Shown here: positions 52,335 through 62,376 of the stretch, piece after piece
Numbering within the stretch: position 1 is the stretch's first letter
Layout: each line of letters opens with the position of its first letter
From: Pseudomonas brassicacearum
GTDB lineage: Bacteria; Pseudomonadota; Gammaproteobacteria; Pseudomonadales; Pseudomonadaceae
Length of the DNA: 64,000 nucleotides
NCBI RefSeq assembly: GCF_000585995.1
Contig: NZ_CP007410.1
Span: 4,739,430-4,803,429, forward strand
Direction: 5' to 3'
Position numbers and translations under genes: made by a program
The notes under the pieces: generated by a model
What the model saw: the letters and a program-made list of their open reading frames with translations, nothing else
Told to the model about the DNA's origin: nothing
Databases searched by the model: none

Positions 52335-53306
52335 ATGGGTAGAGTCGTTGCTGCTGCGGTTTACAGCGCCGGAAAAAAAGTCACCAACATCACCCTCGAC
52401 GAAGGCAGCGCCTGGGCTGCCAAACCAGGTCACTTTGTGTGGATCGGCCTGGAAGAGCCCAGCGCCCTGGAACTGACCAACCTGCAGCGTCAATTCAATC
52501 TGCATGAACTGGCGATCGAAGACGCCATGGAGAAGCACAGCCGCCCTAAGCTTGAGACCTTTGGCGATGCGCTGTTTATCGTCACGTATTCGCCGATACG
52601 CAAGGACGGCAAGCTGCAGTTCATCGAAACCCATATCTTCGCCGGCAAGGGCTACATCATCACCGCCCGTAACGGTCACTCAGCGTCCTACGCCCATGTC
52701 CGGCAACGCTGTGAGGCGCGTCCTCTTTTGCTGAAACACGGGGAAGATTTCGTCCTCTACGCCATCCTTGATTTCGTGATTGAAAACTACCAGCCCATGG
52801 GTGAGGCCATTCACGCCGAGATCGATGAGCTGGAACGTAATGTGTTGTGCAGCGCCCTCAACGAGCGAGACATCCAGAACCTGCATAGCCTGCGCCGCGA
52901 CGTGTTGCGCCTGCGTCGCTATGCAGCACCGATGGTGGAAATCAGCGAAGAACTGCAGAGGCTGGACTTTCCCTTCATCGACAAAAACATGAGTCCGTAT
53001 TTCCGCGACGTGCAGATTCACGTCACGCGGCAAATGGAAGACCTGGCGACCCTGGCCGACATCGCCAGCCAGACCATCGAGGTTGGCGTACTGCTCGAAG
53101 CGTCGCGCCAGAGCGTTGTGCAACGCAAGTTCGCGGCTTGGGCGGCAATCCTGGCGTTTCCGACAGCAGTGGCGGGGATCTATGGGATGAACTTCCGAGA
53201 CATGCCGGAGTTGAACTGGCACTACGGGTATTTTGCGGTGCTTGGGTTTATTACCGTCGGCTGCACCTCGTTGTGGGTGAGCTTCAAGCGATCGGGATGG
53301 TTATAG
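52335..53306 (+). CDS. corA: CorA-family magnesium/cobalt transporter
   Basis: A 323-residue CorA: a large N-terminal cytoplasmic domain, a long coiled helix (NVLCSALNERDIQNLHSLRR...), and two C-terminal helices with the signature YGMNF (GIYGMNFRDMPEL) between them. The extracellular loop MPEL matches the CorA MPEL motif. It starts at ATG 52335; upstream ribosome site is weak. Confidence 0.93.
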   Translation: MGRVVAAAVYSAGKKVTNITLDEGSAWAAKPGHFVWIGLEEPSALELTNLQRQFNLHELAIEDAMEKHSRPKLETFGDALFIVTYSPIRKDGKLQFIETHIFAGKGYIITARNGHSASYAHVRQRCEARPLLLKHGEDFVLYAILDFVIENYQPMGEAIHAEIDELERNVLCSALNERDIQNLHSLRRDVLRLRRYAAPMVEISEELQRLDFPFIDKNMSPYFRDVQIHVTRQMEDLATLADIASQTIEVGVLLEASRQSVVQRKFAAWAAILAFPTAVAGIYGMNFRDMPELNWHYGYFAVLGFITVGCTSLWVSFKRSGWL

Positions 53307-53336
53307 GCAAGTCCCTTGGGGATCTGCGCGGCATCC

Positions 53337-53400
53337 ATCGCGAGCAGGCTCGCTCCCACATTTGATCTTCTGTGCACCGGAAATCAAATGTGGGGGCAGC
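53337..53400. repeat. REP element with degenerate second half
   Basis: ATCGCGAGCAGGCTCGCTCC and, 30 bases on, TGTGGGGGCAGCGC: the second half is shortened and does not pair fully. Between corA and the glutamine amidotransferase (convergent). Confidence 0.7.
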
Positions 53401-53409
53401 GCATGATGG

Positions 53410-54144
53410 TTAGCCTTGGGCCGTTTCGACCTGCGGTTTATGAGCCACAAACCGCATCATCCACTCCGCCACCGTAGTGCCATGGTGCTCATGGGCCAGG
53501 CTCGCCACACCCTGGTTGTAGATCTGCTCGCCGAGGTGTTGCTGGCGAATCTCCAGCAAGGCCCGGGAGTAATCGTGGATGAATTCCGGATGGCCCTGGA
53601 AGCACAGCACCTGATCGTTGATGTGATAAGCAGCGAACGGGCAGAAATCGCTGGAGGCAATGACCGTGGCATTTTCGGGCAATTGGGTCACCTGGTCCTG
53701 ATGGCTGATCAGCAAGGTCAGTTCTTCCATCACCGGGCTCATCCACGGCGCCTTGGCCGCGAGTGTGTAGCGATGGGTGCCGACGCCCCAGCCCTGGGTG
53801 GCGCGTTCAGTCTTGCCGCCCAGCAACAGCGCCAACAGTTGATGGCCGAAGCACACGCCCAGCAGCTTGTCGCCACGCTGATAACGGTCGAGCAGGTAGG
53901 TCTTGAGGGTTTGAATCCAGGGGTCGCTGCCGAAGGAGTCAGCCTTGCTGCCGGTCACAAGATAAGCGTCGAACTGCTCGTCATCGCTGGGGTAGTGCCC
54001 CTGCATTACGTTGTACACCGTGAACTCGGCCGCCACGGGCTGTTGTGAAAACAGGCGCTGGAACATCTGCCCGTAACCCTGATATTGGTCGACCAGTTCC
54101 GGACGCAGGATATCGGTTTCCAGAATGCAGATGCGTAACGACAT
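53410..54144 (-). CDS. Class I glutamine amidotransferase-like protein
   Basis: A 244-residue GATase. Catalytic cysteine in GVCFGHQLLALLLGG near residue 99, and histidine in FQGHPEF near 187. It resembles free-standing GATase (YfeJ-type) proteins of unknown substrate. The start at 54144 follows CAGGTA. Confidence 0.88.
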   Translation of the reverse strand: MSLRICILETDILRPELVDQYQGYGQMFQRLFSQQPVAAEFTVYNVMQGHYPSDDEQFDAYLVTGSKADSFGSDPWIQTLKTYLLDRYQRGDKLLGVCFGHQLLALLLGGKTERATQGWGVGTHRYTLAAKAPWMSPVMEELTLLISHQDQVTQLPENATVIASSDFCPFAAYHINDQVLCFQGHPEFIHDYSRALLEIRQQHLGEQIYNQGVASLAHEHHGTTVAEWMMRFVAHKPQVETAQG

Positions 54145-54233
54145 AAAAAATACCTGACACGATGATGGGAATATTGCACACCCCAGAGCCTGCCCTGAAA
54201 CACGGTCCCAAGGCAAGCCCCTCCCAGGGTCTG

Positions 54234-56378
54234 TCAGAACAGTTCGTGCCTGGCGGCTTTCTCCAACAGCAAAGCCGGCGGTGAAAAACGCTCGCCGTAT
54301 TGTTCGGCCAGATACTGGGCCCGGCCGACAAAGTCCTGTAGGCCGTATTGGTTGATGAACTGCAATGCACCGCCGGTCCAGGCCGCAAAGCCGATGCCCA
54401 GGATCGAGCCAACGTTGGCGTCTGCTGTCGAGGTGAGCACGCCCTCCTCCACGCAACGCACGGTTTCCAGGGCCTGGATGAACAGCAGCCGATCACGGAC
54501 ATCCTGCGGCGAAATCTGCCCATCGACTTTCTCGAAACGGCTTTTGAGTTCCGGCCACAGGTGCTTTTGCCCATCGGCCGGATATTCATAGAAACCCGCC
54601 CCGGCGGCCTTGCCCGGCCGCTTGTATTCGTTGAGCAACAAGTCAATCACGGCGAACGCCGGGTGCTCAATCGGCGTTTTCCCTTCTGCTTGCAGGTCCT
54701 TGGCGGTTTGCGCGCGGATATGGCTCATCAGGCTGAGGGAAATTTCATCAGAGATCGCCAGCGGCCCAACCGGCATCCCGGCCTTGCGCGCTTCGGTCTC
54801 GATCATCGGCGCACTCACGCCCTCGCCGAGCATGGCGATACCCTCCTGGGTAAAGGTGCCGAACACGCGAGAGGTAAAGAAGCCGCGACTGTCATTGACC
54901 ACAATCGGCGTCTTGTTGATTTGCAGGACAAAATCGAAGCCTCGTGCCAAGGTCCCGTCGCTGGTGCGGGCGCCCTTGATGATTTCCACCAGGGCCATTT
55001 TTTCCACCGGACTGAAAAAGTGCAGGCCGATGAACTTCGTCGGGTCCGGTACTGCCGTGGCCAAACCGCTGATGGGTAAAGTCGAGGTATTGGAAGCAAT
55101 CAGCGCGTCCTGCCCCACCACCGCCTGGGCAGCGGCCGACACCTTGGCTTTCAGGGCACGGTCTTCAAACACCGCTTCGATGATCAAATCGCAACCGGCC
55201 AGGTCCGCGTCGCTGTCGGTCGTATGGATCCGCGCCAGCGTGGCTTCGCTTTGCTCGGCGGTAAGTTGACCGCGGGCGACTTTCTTCTCCAGCAGCACCG
55301 CCGAACGGGCTTTACCCTTTTCGGCGGCAGCCAGGTCGACATCCTTGAGCACCACCTCGACGCCGGCCACGGCGCTGACGTAGGCAATACCGGCGCCCAT
55401 CATGCCGGCACCGAGCACGCCGACTTTTTTCGTCAGATAAGGCGCAAAACCCCGTGGGCGAGAGCCGCCGGCCTTGATCTCATTGAGCTGGAACCAGAAG
55501 GTGCCGATCAGATTCTTCGCCACCTGGCCGGTGGTCAACTCAGTGAAGTAGCGGGTTTCGATCAGGTGGGCCGTGTCAAAATCTACCAGGGCGCCTTCCA
55601 CCGCAGCACAGAGGATCTTCTCCGGTGCAGGCAGGCAACCTTGGGTCTTGTTACGCAGGATAGAGGGGGCAATCGCCAGCATTTGCGCGACTTTCGGGTC
55701 CGACGGCGTACCACCTGGAATCTGATAACCCTTCATGTCCCATGGCTGGACCACACTTGGGTTGGCGAGAATCCAGGCCCGGGATTTGGCCAGCAGTTCG
55801 TCATGGTCGGCTGCCAATTCATCGATCAGCCCCGCCTGCAGCGCTTGCTGTGGGCGAACCTTTTTCCCCTCCAGCAGATACGGCAAGGCCTTCTCCAAAC
55901 CGAGCAGGCGCACCATCCGCACCACCCCGCCGCCGCCCGGCAACAGGCCAAGGGTGACTTCCGGCAGGCCGATCTGCACCGATGGGTGATCCAGGGCCAC
56001 GCGATGATGGCAGGCCAGGCAGATCTCCCAGCCGCCGCCGAGGGCCGCGCCGTTGATGGCCGCCACTACCGGTTTGCCCAACGTTTCCAGAGCACGCAGT
56101 TGCGCCTTGAGCCCCAGGACCCTTTCGTAGAAAGCCTTGGCCTCGGGCTTGCCGACCTTGATCAGTTCGTTGAGGTCACCGCCGGCGAAGAAGGTTTTCT
56201 TGGCCGAAGTGATGATCACCCCGGCAATCGTGTCCTTTTCGGCGCTCAAACGGGCGACGCAGGCGGCCATGGCCTCGCGATAAGCGGCATTCATGGTATT
56301 GGCGCTCTGGCCCGGCATGTCCAGGGTCAGGACGACGATCCGGTCCTGGCCGGTTTCATAACGGATGGCATCGGTCAT
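54234..56378 (-). CDS. FadB-like enoyl-CoA hydratase / 3-hydroxyacyl-CoA dehydrogenase
   Basis: A 714-residue two-domain enzyme: N-terminal crotonase domain (about 1-190, AAINGAALGGGWEICLACHH near 105), 3-hydroxyacyl-CoA dehydrogenase NAD domain (about 325-500, GVLGAGMMGAGIAYVSAVAG near 325), catalytic GLHFFSPVEKM, and the C-terminal helical domains. Works with the thiolase encoded just upstream in a fatty-acid or aromatic-acid beta-oxidation route. The start at 56378 is chosen; a longer frame reaches into the thiolase. Corresponds by order to PA1737 (from memory). Confidence 0.93.
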   Translation of the reverse strand: MTDAIRYETGQDRIVVLTLDMPGQSANTMNAAYREAMAACVARLSAEKDTIAGVIITSAKKTFFAGGDLNELIKVGKPEAKAFYERVLGLKAQLRALETLGKPVVAAINGAALGGGWEICLACHHRVALDHPSVQIGLPEVTLGLLPGGGGVVRMVRLLGLEKALPYLLEGKKVRPQQALQAGLIDELAADHDELLAKSRAWILANPSVVQPWDMKGYQIPGGTPSDPKVAQMLAIAPSILRNKTQGCLPAPEKILCAAVEGALVDFDTAHLIETRYFTELTTGQVAKNLIGTFWFQLNEIKAGGSRPRGFAPYLTKKVGVLGAGMMGAGIAYVSAVAGVEVVLKDVDLAAAEKGKARSAVLLEKKVARGQLTAEQSEATLARIHTTDSDADLAGCDLIIEAVFEDRALKAKVSAAAQAVVGQDALIASNTSTLPISGLATAVPDPTKFIGLHFFSPVEKMALVEIIKGARTSDGTLARGFDFVLQINKTPIVVNDSRGFFTSRVFGTFTQEGIAMLGEGVSAPMIETEARKAGMPVGPLAISDEISLSLMSHIRAQTAKDLQAEGKTPIEHPAFAVIDLLLNEYKRPGKAAGAGFYEYPADGQKHLWPELKSRFEKVDGQISPQDVRDRLLFIQALETVRCVEEGVLTSTADANVGSILGIGFAAWTGGALQFINQYGLQDFVGRAQYLAEQYGERFSPPALLLEKAARHELF

Positions 56379-56403
56379 CAGCAGAGTTCCTTGAAGTCGT
56401 GGC

Positions 56404-57609
56404 TCAGAGGCGTTCGATAACGGTGGCAATGCCCATGCCGCCGCCGACACACAGGGTCGCCAGGCCATAGCGCAGGCGCCGCACCTCCAACTCATCGAGC
56501 AGGGTGCCGAGGATTGCGCACCCGGTAGCGCCCAAGGGATGGCCCATGGCGATGGAGCCGCCGTTGACGTTGACCCTGGCGGGGTCGATGGCCATGTCCT
56601 TGATGAACTTGAGCACCACCGAGGCGAAGGCTTCGTTGACTTCGAACAGGTCAATGTCCTCCACTCGCAGGCCTGCCTTGGCCAAGGCCTTGCGGGTGGC
56701 CGGCGCCGGGCCGGTGAGCATGATGGTCGGGTCGGTGCTGGTGACGGCCGTGGCGACGATCCGTGCCCGGGGTTGCAGGCCCATCTCACGCCCCTTGGCC
56801 TCGGAACCGATCAACATCAGCGCAGCACCATCGACGATGCCGGAACTGTTGCCCGGCGTGTGCACATGGTTGATTCGTTCGACATGGCTGTAGACCCGCA
56901 GCGCCGTGCCGTCAAAACCCGTCTGGCCCATGGCTTCGAAACTCGGCTTGAGCTTGCCCAGGCCCTCGAGCGTGGAGTCGGCGCGAATGAATTCGTCATG
57001 GTCCAGCAGGACGATGCCATTCTGGTCCCGCACCGCCACCAGGGACTTGGCGAACGAACCGTCAGCCCGGGCCCGCGCGGCTTTTTGCTGGGAGTGCAGC
57101 GCATAGGCATCGACATCCGTGCGGCTGAAGCCCTCCAGGGTGGCGATCAGATCGGCGCCGATGCCCTGGGGAGTGAAGTGCCCGTGCATGTTGGATTGCG
57201 GGTCGAGCGCCCAGGCGCCGCCATCACTGCCCATGGGCACCCGGGACATGGATTCAACGCCGCCAGCCACCACCAGTTCCTCGAAGCCGGATCGCACTTT
57301 CATGGCCGCCAGGTTCACCGCTTCCAGGCCCGAGGCGCAAAACCGATTGAGTTGCACGCCCGCCACACTGACATCCCAATCGGCCATCAGCGAGGCGGTC
57401 TTGGCGATGTCGGCGCCCTGCTCCCCCACCGGCGTTACGCAACCCAGCACGATATCGTCGACCTGGCTGGTGTCCAGGCTCATGCGCTGTTGCAAAGCGA
57501 CGAGCAGGCCAGCCATCAGGTTCACCGGCTTGACGCTGTGCAAAGCGCCATCGGCCTTGCCTTTGCCGCGAGGCGTGCGCAGTGCGTCGAAAATCAAAGC
57601 TTGGGTCAT
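56404..57609 (-). CDS. Acetyl-CoA C-acyltransferase (thiolase)
   Basis: A 401-residue thiolase: nucleophile cysteine in [14 protein letters not shown] near residue 89, [12 protein letters not shown] near 115, [10 protein letters not shown] near 355 and CVGGGMG near the C-terminus. It cleaves 3-oxoacyl-CoA. Twenty-six bases before the FadB-like start, so one operon. ATG at 57609. Confidence 0.94.
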   Translation of the reverse strand: MTQALIFDALRTPRGKGKADGALHSVKPVNLMAGLLVALQQRMSLDTSQVDDIVLGCVTPVGEQGADIAKTASLMADWDVSVAGVQLNRFCASGLEAVNLAAMKVRSGFEELVVAGGVESMSRVPMGSDGGAWALDPQSNMHGHFTPQGIGADLIATLEGFSRTDVDAYALHSQQKAARARADGSFAKSLVAVRDQNGIVLLDHDEFIRADSTLEGLGKLKPSFEAMGQTGFDGTALRVYSHVERINHVHTPGNSSGIVDGAALMLIGSEAKGREMGLQPRARIVATAVTSTDPTIMLTGPAPATRKALAKAGLRVEDIDLFEVNEAFASVVLKFIKDMAIDPARVNVNGGSIAMGHPLGATGCAILGTLLDELEVRRLRYGLATLCVGGGMGIATVIERL

Positions 57610-57995
57610 GACATCCTCGAAACCACGGGGGTAATGCGATGCCTACAACCATAAGCCCAGCGGCGCGGGATTCAATGACCGCAGTGCTCAACCCCGTTGA
57701 CGACGGCGCTCAGACGAACGGTAGCCTGCTATCGGGTTAACCGATTCAGGTAAGCAAGCTGTCTAGCAAAAGGGCCGGCAAGAAGCTGGCAATAGGCCTC
57801 ATGCCGTTTTAATAGCAAATAGTAGGAACCTGATACGAATTGGATCTAAGACAACGGCGCTGTGGCCCCTAATGTAATCCTTGTACAAGAAAGTCGTCGG
57901 GTTTTGCCGAGGCACTTGTCACACAGGAAGTACACCGCCAGTCGCCATGGATATGCAGGCTGGCCTCAGGAAATAACAAAAAAGGCGGGTCAGCC
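57610..57995. other. Intergenic stretch upstream of the thiolase operon
   Basis: About 385 bases. It must hold the divergent promoters of the thiolase operon and of the small gene at 57996. No regulator binding site could be recognised by eye, and no frame with coding signs was seen. Confidence 0.4.
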
Positions 57996-58091
57996 ATGTT
58001 CAAACATTCGAAAGTTCGTCAAGCCGGACTCATTCTCTTCGCCACGACGCTGCTGTTGATTTTACCGAATATCACCAAGGTGATCGGCTGA
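57996..58091 (+). CDS. Tiny single-pass membrane protein
   Basis: A 31-residue protein: a short basic N-terminus (MFKHSKVRQAG) and one hydrophobic helix (LILFATTLLLILPNI) before TKVIG. AAAAAGGCGGG lies ten bases before the ATG. Too short for most gene finders. Conserved small hydrophobic proteins of this type are known in bacteria; function unknown. Confidence 0.55.
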   Translation: MFKHSKVRQAGLILFATTLLLILPNITKVIG

Positions 58092-58218
58092 ATCCTGCGC
58101 GCGGGTACCTGAATCATCAGCACGTTGTATCGCCAAAAAATGTGACGGGTTCGTTGTTCCGGCGGTGGTGGCTGTGCCAACCTTTATGGCATCCCCCTCG
58201 ACATGGAAGGCGATCCAT

Positions 58219-59031
58219 TTGAAAACTCTCATTGTGTTCGGGGCGTTGCTGTTCAGCACGCCCCTGTATGCCGCGCAACTGGTGTTGGAGTTGGGCGCGG
58301 GTACTCGCACCTGGCAAACCGAAGAACTGCTCAAGCATCCTGAAGTTCGAACGGTCCAGATCGCTGACGATGTTTCCTACAAAAAAGCGATGAGTTATCG
58401 CGCCGTGCCGTTGACAGCGTTGTTGACCGGCATCCAGCCGGACGACCACTTGCAAGCCGTGGCGCTGGACGGTTTCGCCGCCGAAATGCCCGCGGCGCCA
58501 TTGCTCAACAAAAGCGGCGCCCGTGCCTGGCTGGCGATTGAAGACCCTGCCAAACCCTGGCCGTCACTGGGCGAAGGCAAACACAGCGCCGGGCCTTTCT
58601 ACCTGGTTTGGACGGACCCTCAGGCGGGCCATATCAGCCCTGAACAATGGCCGTACGCGGTGGCGAGCATCAAGCGCCTGTCAGCAGTGGCCGAACGCTT
58701 CCCGGCCCTGCTGCCGTCGCCCACGCTGGCCAAGGACGATCCGATCAATAAAGGCTTCGAGCTGTTCCAGAAGAACTGCCTGGCATGCCATCGCCTCAAT
58801 GGCGCAGGTGATGCGCAGTTCGGCCCGGACCTGAACATCCCCTTCAATCCTACCGAGTACTTCTCGGGGGACTTCCTCAAGCGCTATATCCGCGACCCGC
58901 AGGGCCTGCGCCGCTGGCCCCAGGGCAAGATGCCGGGTTTTTCGGAGGCGGTGCTGCCGGACTCGGAGCTGGATTTGTTGGTGGGGTATCTGAAGCATAT
59001 GGCGGGGCGCAAAACAGCTCTGGGCCAATAA
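58219..59031 (+). CDS. Exported c-type cytochrome with N-terminal molybdopterin-oxidoreductase-like region
   Basis: A 270-residue protein with a signal peptide (MKTLIVFGALLFSTPLYA if read from the TTG at 58219, which has GGAAGG upstream). The first half (VLELGAGTRTWQTEELLKHP and SYRAVPLTALL) resembles the small sulfite-oxidase-like molybdopterin fold without clear cofactor residues; the second half is a monoheme cytochrome c with NCLACH and a late Met (GKMPGF). Likely a periplasmic electron carrier; partner unknown. Confidence 0.85.
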   Translation: MKTLIVFGALLFSTPLYAAQLVLELGAGTRTWQTEELLKHPEVRTVQIADDVSYKKAMSYRAVPLTALLTGIQPDDHLQAVALDGFAAEMPAAPLLNKSGARAWLAIEDPAKPWPSLGEGKHSAGPFYLVWTDPQAGHISPEQWPYAVASIKRLSAVAERFPALLPSPTLAKDDPINKGFELFQKNCLACHRLNGAGDAQFGPDLNIPFNPTEYFSGDFLKRYIRDPQGLRRWPQGKMPGFSEAVLPDSELDLLVGYLKHMAGRKTALGQ

Positions 59032-59058
59032 GCCCACGTATGCGGCTGACATGACCTC

Positions 59059-59190
59059 TGTGGCGAGGGGATTTATCCCCGCTGGGCCGCGAAGCGGCCC
59101 TGACCCTGACACCTAGGTGTACCAGACAAATTGAGTTGATTGTCTGGGGGGCCGCTTCGCGGCCCAGCGGGGATAAATCCCCTCGCCACA
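59059..59190. repeat. REPIN element, GGCGAGGGGATTTATCCCC family
   Basis: TGTGGCGAGGGGATTTATCC and complement as outer arms, GGGCCGCGAAGCGGCCC and GGGGCCGCTTCGCGGCCC as inner hairpins. About 132 bases between convergent genes. A third REP type in this window. Confidence 0.9.
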
Positions 59191-59206
59191 GTGAATGAGT
59201 CGCAAG

Positions 59207-60010
59207 TTACTGCCGCTGCACGGTGATCAGCGGCGCCGGTGTCACGACCACCTTGGCATGCATCTGCTCACAACCGCCGCCACGGCGCATGCCGCGCACC
59301 GGGCAGGCGTCCAGGTAATCCAGGCCCACGGCCAGTTTCAGGTGTCGCTCCGGGCGGCTCAGTTGGTTGGTCACATCGAAGCTGTACCAGGCGTCATCGA
59401 GCCAGGCCTCGGCCCAGGCGTGGCTGGCCAAGTGTTCGCTGTTGTCGCTGAACAGATAGCCCGATACGTAGCGTGCCGGTACGCCCAGGCTGCGGACGCA
59501 GGCGAGGAATGCATGGGTGTGATCCTGGCACACCCCGCTACGACCGGCAAAAGCCTGGGCCGCGCTGGTCTCGATTTCAGTGGAGCCCGGCGCGTAGCTC
59601 ATATGTTGGTTCAGCCCATGCATCAAATCGATCAAGGCCGTGCGATCGCGACGCTGCTTGCATAGCTGCAGGGCAAAGGCACGAAGAGCCTCGTCCGCTT
59701 CAGTCAACCGCGTGAACCGCAGGAACGGCAGCGCCGATTGGCTCTCATGCTCAGCCTCGTGCAACGGATCGATGTCCACCTGCCCGCGAGCACCGATGAT
59801 GATCTTTTCGTGGGGCTCGTCCAGCGTGAGTACATGAAGGATGTTGCCGAACGGATCCAGCTGCGCCCGCACCGGCCGAGGCAGATCGAGCTGCCAGCTC
59901 AGCACATGCTGGCGTTCGCTGTCGTGGGGTGTCAGGCGCAGGTACTGGATACTGGCGCGAACCTGATCTTCATAGTGGTAGGCCGTTTCGTGGCTGATTG
60001 AGAGTCTCAT
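59207..60010 (-). CDS. Transglutaminase-family protein
   Basis: A 267-residue protein: N-terminal domain (MRLSISHETAYHYEDQVRAS) and a transglutaminase core with catalytic cysteine in GVCQDHTHAFLACVRSLG near residue 163, histidine in SHAWAEAWLDDAWY and aspartate in SFDVTNQL. It is the third gene of an operon with an alpha-E domain protein and a permuted ATP-grasp protein. This trio is widespread; a role in making and maturing a short peptide has been suggested but is not established. Start overlaps the alpha-E stop. Confidence 0.9.
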   Translation of the reverse strand: MRLSISHETAYHYEDQVRASIQYLRLTPHDSERQHVLSWQLDLPRPVRAQLDPFGNILHVLTLDEPHEKIIIGARGQVDIDPLHEAEHESQSALPFLRFTRLTEADEALRAFALQLCKQRRDRTALIDLMHGLNQHMSYAPGSTEIETSAAQAFAGRSGVCQDHTHAFLACVRSLGVPARYVSGYLFSDNSEHLASHAWAEAWLDDAWYSFDVTNQLSRPERHLKLAVGLDYLDACPVRGMRRGGGCEQMHAKVVVTPAPLITVQRQ

Positions 60011-60956
60011 ATGACCTCCAGGTAGGAACTGTGGATGGCATTGCCCAGTTCGCGGACCAGTGGGATGAACTCGGTGAGCCAGGCATGCAGGCCCCCGTCG
60101 AGGATTTCGTTGATACCGGTGTAGCGCAGGCGCGCGTCCATTTCCGCCCCCAGGCGTTGTGCCTGCCGGCCATTGGAGCCCGGCAGGCTCGCGAGAATCT
60201 GCTCGATTTCTTCGGTGCAAGCGCGCAGTGAGCGCGGCACGTCGGCGCGTAACAGCAACAGTTCAGCCACATGGCGGGCACCCGGGGCATCGCGGTAGAT
60301 CTCGGTGTAGGCCTCGAAGGAAGACAAGGCCCGCAACAGGCGCTCCACTGGTAATACGCGTGGGCCGTGCCGTCGCTGACCGTGTCGGCCTGATCGCCGG
60401 CCATTTCGTAGCGGGCGTCGAGCAGGCGCAGGGTGTTGTCGGCCCTTTCGATAAAGGTCCCCAGGCGAATGAACCTGAAGGCGTCGTTACGCATGATGGT
60501 GCCGTAGGTTGCGCCTCGAAACAGGTGGGACCGCTCCTTGACCCACTCGCAGAAACGGCTCATGCCGTAGCGACTCAAGCCTTGCTCGGCAATATCGCGA
60601 ATTTCCAGCCAGGTGGCGTTGATGTTTTCCCACATGTCGGCGGTGATTCGCCCACGTACCGCATGGGCACTGGCCCGCGCAGAGCCGAGGCAGCTGTAGA
60701 TGCTGGCCGGGTTGGCGGCGTCCAGGGCAAAGAAGTGCAGCAATCGCTCGGCATGCAAATCGCCGTGGCGTTCCCGGTAATCGTCCAGCGTCCCGGTGAT
60801 CAGCAACGGCATAGCCAACTCGTGCAGGCCGTCACCGCGCCCGTCCTGGGGCATCAAGGACAGCGAGTAGCTGACGTCGAGCATCCGCGCGAGGTTTTCC
60901 GCACGCTCCAGGTAACGCGACATCCAATACAGGTCCGAGGCGGTTCTACTTAACAT
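60007..60956 (-). pseudogene. Alpha-E domain protein gene with a single-base frameshift
   Basis: The frame from 60956 reads MLSRTASDLYWMSRYLERAE... through AHAYYQWS and then goes out of frame. The correct continuation, LLRALSSFEAYTEIYRD ... LGNAIHSSYLEVI, is in another frame from about 60340 to 60007. The sequence AGCGCCTGTTGC at the joint needs one more C to restore AGCGCC-CTG-TTG. The region is 950 bases, one short of 317 codons. This may be a true inactivating mutation or a sequencing/assembly error in a C run. Partner of the flanking transglutaminase and ATP-grasp genes. Confidence 0.88.
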
Positions 60957-60966
60957 GGCAGCTCCT

Positions 60967-62376
60967 TCAATCCTCGACCACCCAGGTGTCCTTCGTGCCA
61001 CCGCCCTGGGATGAGTTCACCACCAGCGACCCTTCGCGCAGCGCCACACGGGTCAGGCCGCCAGGCACCACACGGGTTTCCCGGCCGGACAGCACAAACG
61101 GTCGCAAGTCGATGTGCCGTGGGGCGATGCCCTTTTCGACAAAGGTCGGGCACGTCGAAAGCGACAGCGTCGGCTGGGCGATGTAGGCGTGGGGCTTGGC
61201 CTTGATCCGCTCGCGGAAGGCATCGATCTGCGCCGTCGTCGCCGCCGGCCCCACCAGCATTCCGTAACCGCCGGAGCCCTGGGTTTCCTTGACCACCAGG
61301 TCCGGAAGGTTCGCCAGCACGTGGGAAAGCTCGGCAGGATTACGACACTGCCAGGTCGGAACGTTCTTCAGGATCGGCTCTTCGTCCAAGTAAAAACGGA
61401 TCATGTCAGTCACGAACGGGTACACCGACTTATCGTCCGCCACGCCCGTACCGATGGCATTGGCCAGCACCACGTTGCCCGAACGGTAGGACGACAACAG
61501 CCCCGGTACACCGAGCATCGATTCCGGGTTGAAGGCCAGGGGATCGAGGAACGCATCGTCGAGGCGACGGTAGATCACATCGACGGTTTTCGGCCCATCA
61601 GTGGTGCGCATGAATACCTTGTCGTCGCGTACGAACAGGTCTGCACCTTCCACCAGCTCCACACCCATCTCCCGGGCCAGGAACGCGTGTTCGAAGAAAG
61701 CACTGTTGAAACGTCCCGGGGTGAGGACCACGACACTGGGGTCATCCAACGGACTGGCGCTTTTCAGGGTGTCGAGCAGCAGATTGGGATAATGATCAAT
61801 CGGCGCGATGCGTTGGACGGCGAACAGTTCGGGAAACAGGCGCATCATCATCTTGCGATCTTCGAGCATGTAGCTGACGCCGCTGGGCGTACGAAGATTG
61901 TCTTCGAGCACGTAGTACGTGCCGTCACCGTCGCGTACCAGGTCGACCCCGCAAATGTGGGCATAGATGTCGCGGTGCAGATCCAGCCCCTGCATCGCCA
62001 GTTGATATTGCTCGTTGGCCAGCACCTGTTCGGCCGGAATGATGCCGGCCCGGATGATGCGTTGTTCGTGGTAGAGGTCGGCCAGGAACATGTTCAGCGC
62101 CTTGACTCGCTGGATGCAGCCACGCTCGACGACCCGCCATTCACTGGCGGGGATGCTGCGCGGGATGGTGTCGAAAGGGATCAGGCGCTCTGTCCCCTGC
62201 TCGTCACCGTAGAGCGTGAATGTAATTCCGGCGCGGTGAAACAACAGGTCGGCTTCGCGCCGCCGTTGTGCCAGAAGCTCGTCAGGCGTTTCGGCCAGCC
62301 ATCGGGCAAACGCCCGATAATGCGGGCGGACCTGGCCGTCGGCGTCGTACATTTCATCAAAACCGGTGCGGATCAT
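60967..62376 (-). CDS. Circularly permuted ATP-grasp type 2 protein
   Basis: A 469-residue member of the CP_ATPgrasp_2 family: FDEMYDADGQVRPHYRAFARW at the N-terminus, EDNLRTPSGVSYMLEDRK near 160, VDVIYRRLDDAFLDPLAF near 270, and NLPDLVVKETQGSGGYGMLVG with the glycine-rich ATP-binding loop near 370. Start at 62376 after AAGGAG. First gene of the three-gene operon; ten bases separate it from the alpha-E gene. Confidence 0.92.
   Translation of the reverse strand: MIRTGFDEMYDADGQVRPHYRAFARWLAETPDELLAQRRREADLLFHRAGITFTLYGDEQGTERLIPFDTIPRSIPASEWRVVERGCIQRVKALNMFLADLYHEQRIIRAGIIPAEQVLANEQYQLAMQGLDLHRDIYAHICGVDLVRDGDGTYYVLEDNLRTPSGVSYMLEDRKMMMRLFPELFAVQRIAPIDHYPNLLLDTLKSASPLDDPSVVVLTPGRFNSAFFEHAFLAREMGVELVEGADLFVRDDKVFMRTTDGPKTVDVIYRRLDDAFLDPLAFNPESMLGVPGLLSSYRSGNVVLANAIGTGVADDKSVYPFVTDMIRFYLDEEPILKNVPTWQCRNPAELSHVLANLPDLVVKETQGSGGYGMLVGPAATTAQIDAFRERIKAKPHAYIAQPTLSLSTCPTFVEKGIAPRHIDLRPFVLSGRETRVVPGGLTRVALREGSLVVNSSQGGGTKDTWVVED

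Noticed and set aside
55224..56420. 398-residue open frame antisense to the FadB-like gene
   Set aside because: The opposite strand encodes a clear hydratase/dehydrogenase; the antisense product is histidine- and glutamine-rich shadow sequence.
57862..58059. 65-residue plus-strand frame
   Set aside because: No ribosome site and basic random composition; a better supported 31-residue gene overlaps in another frame.
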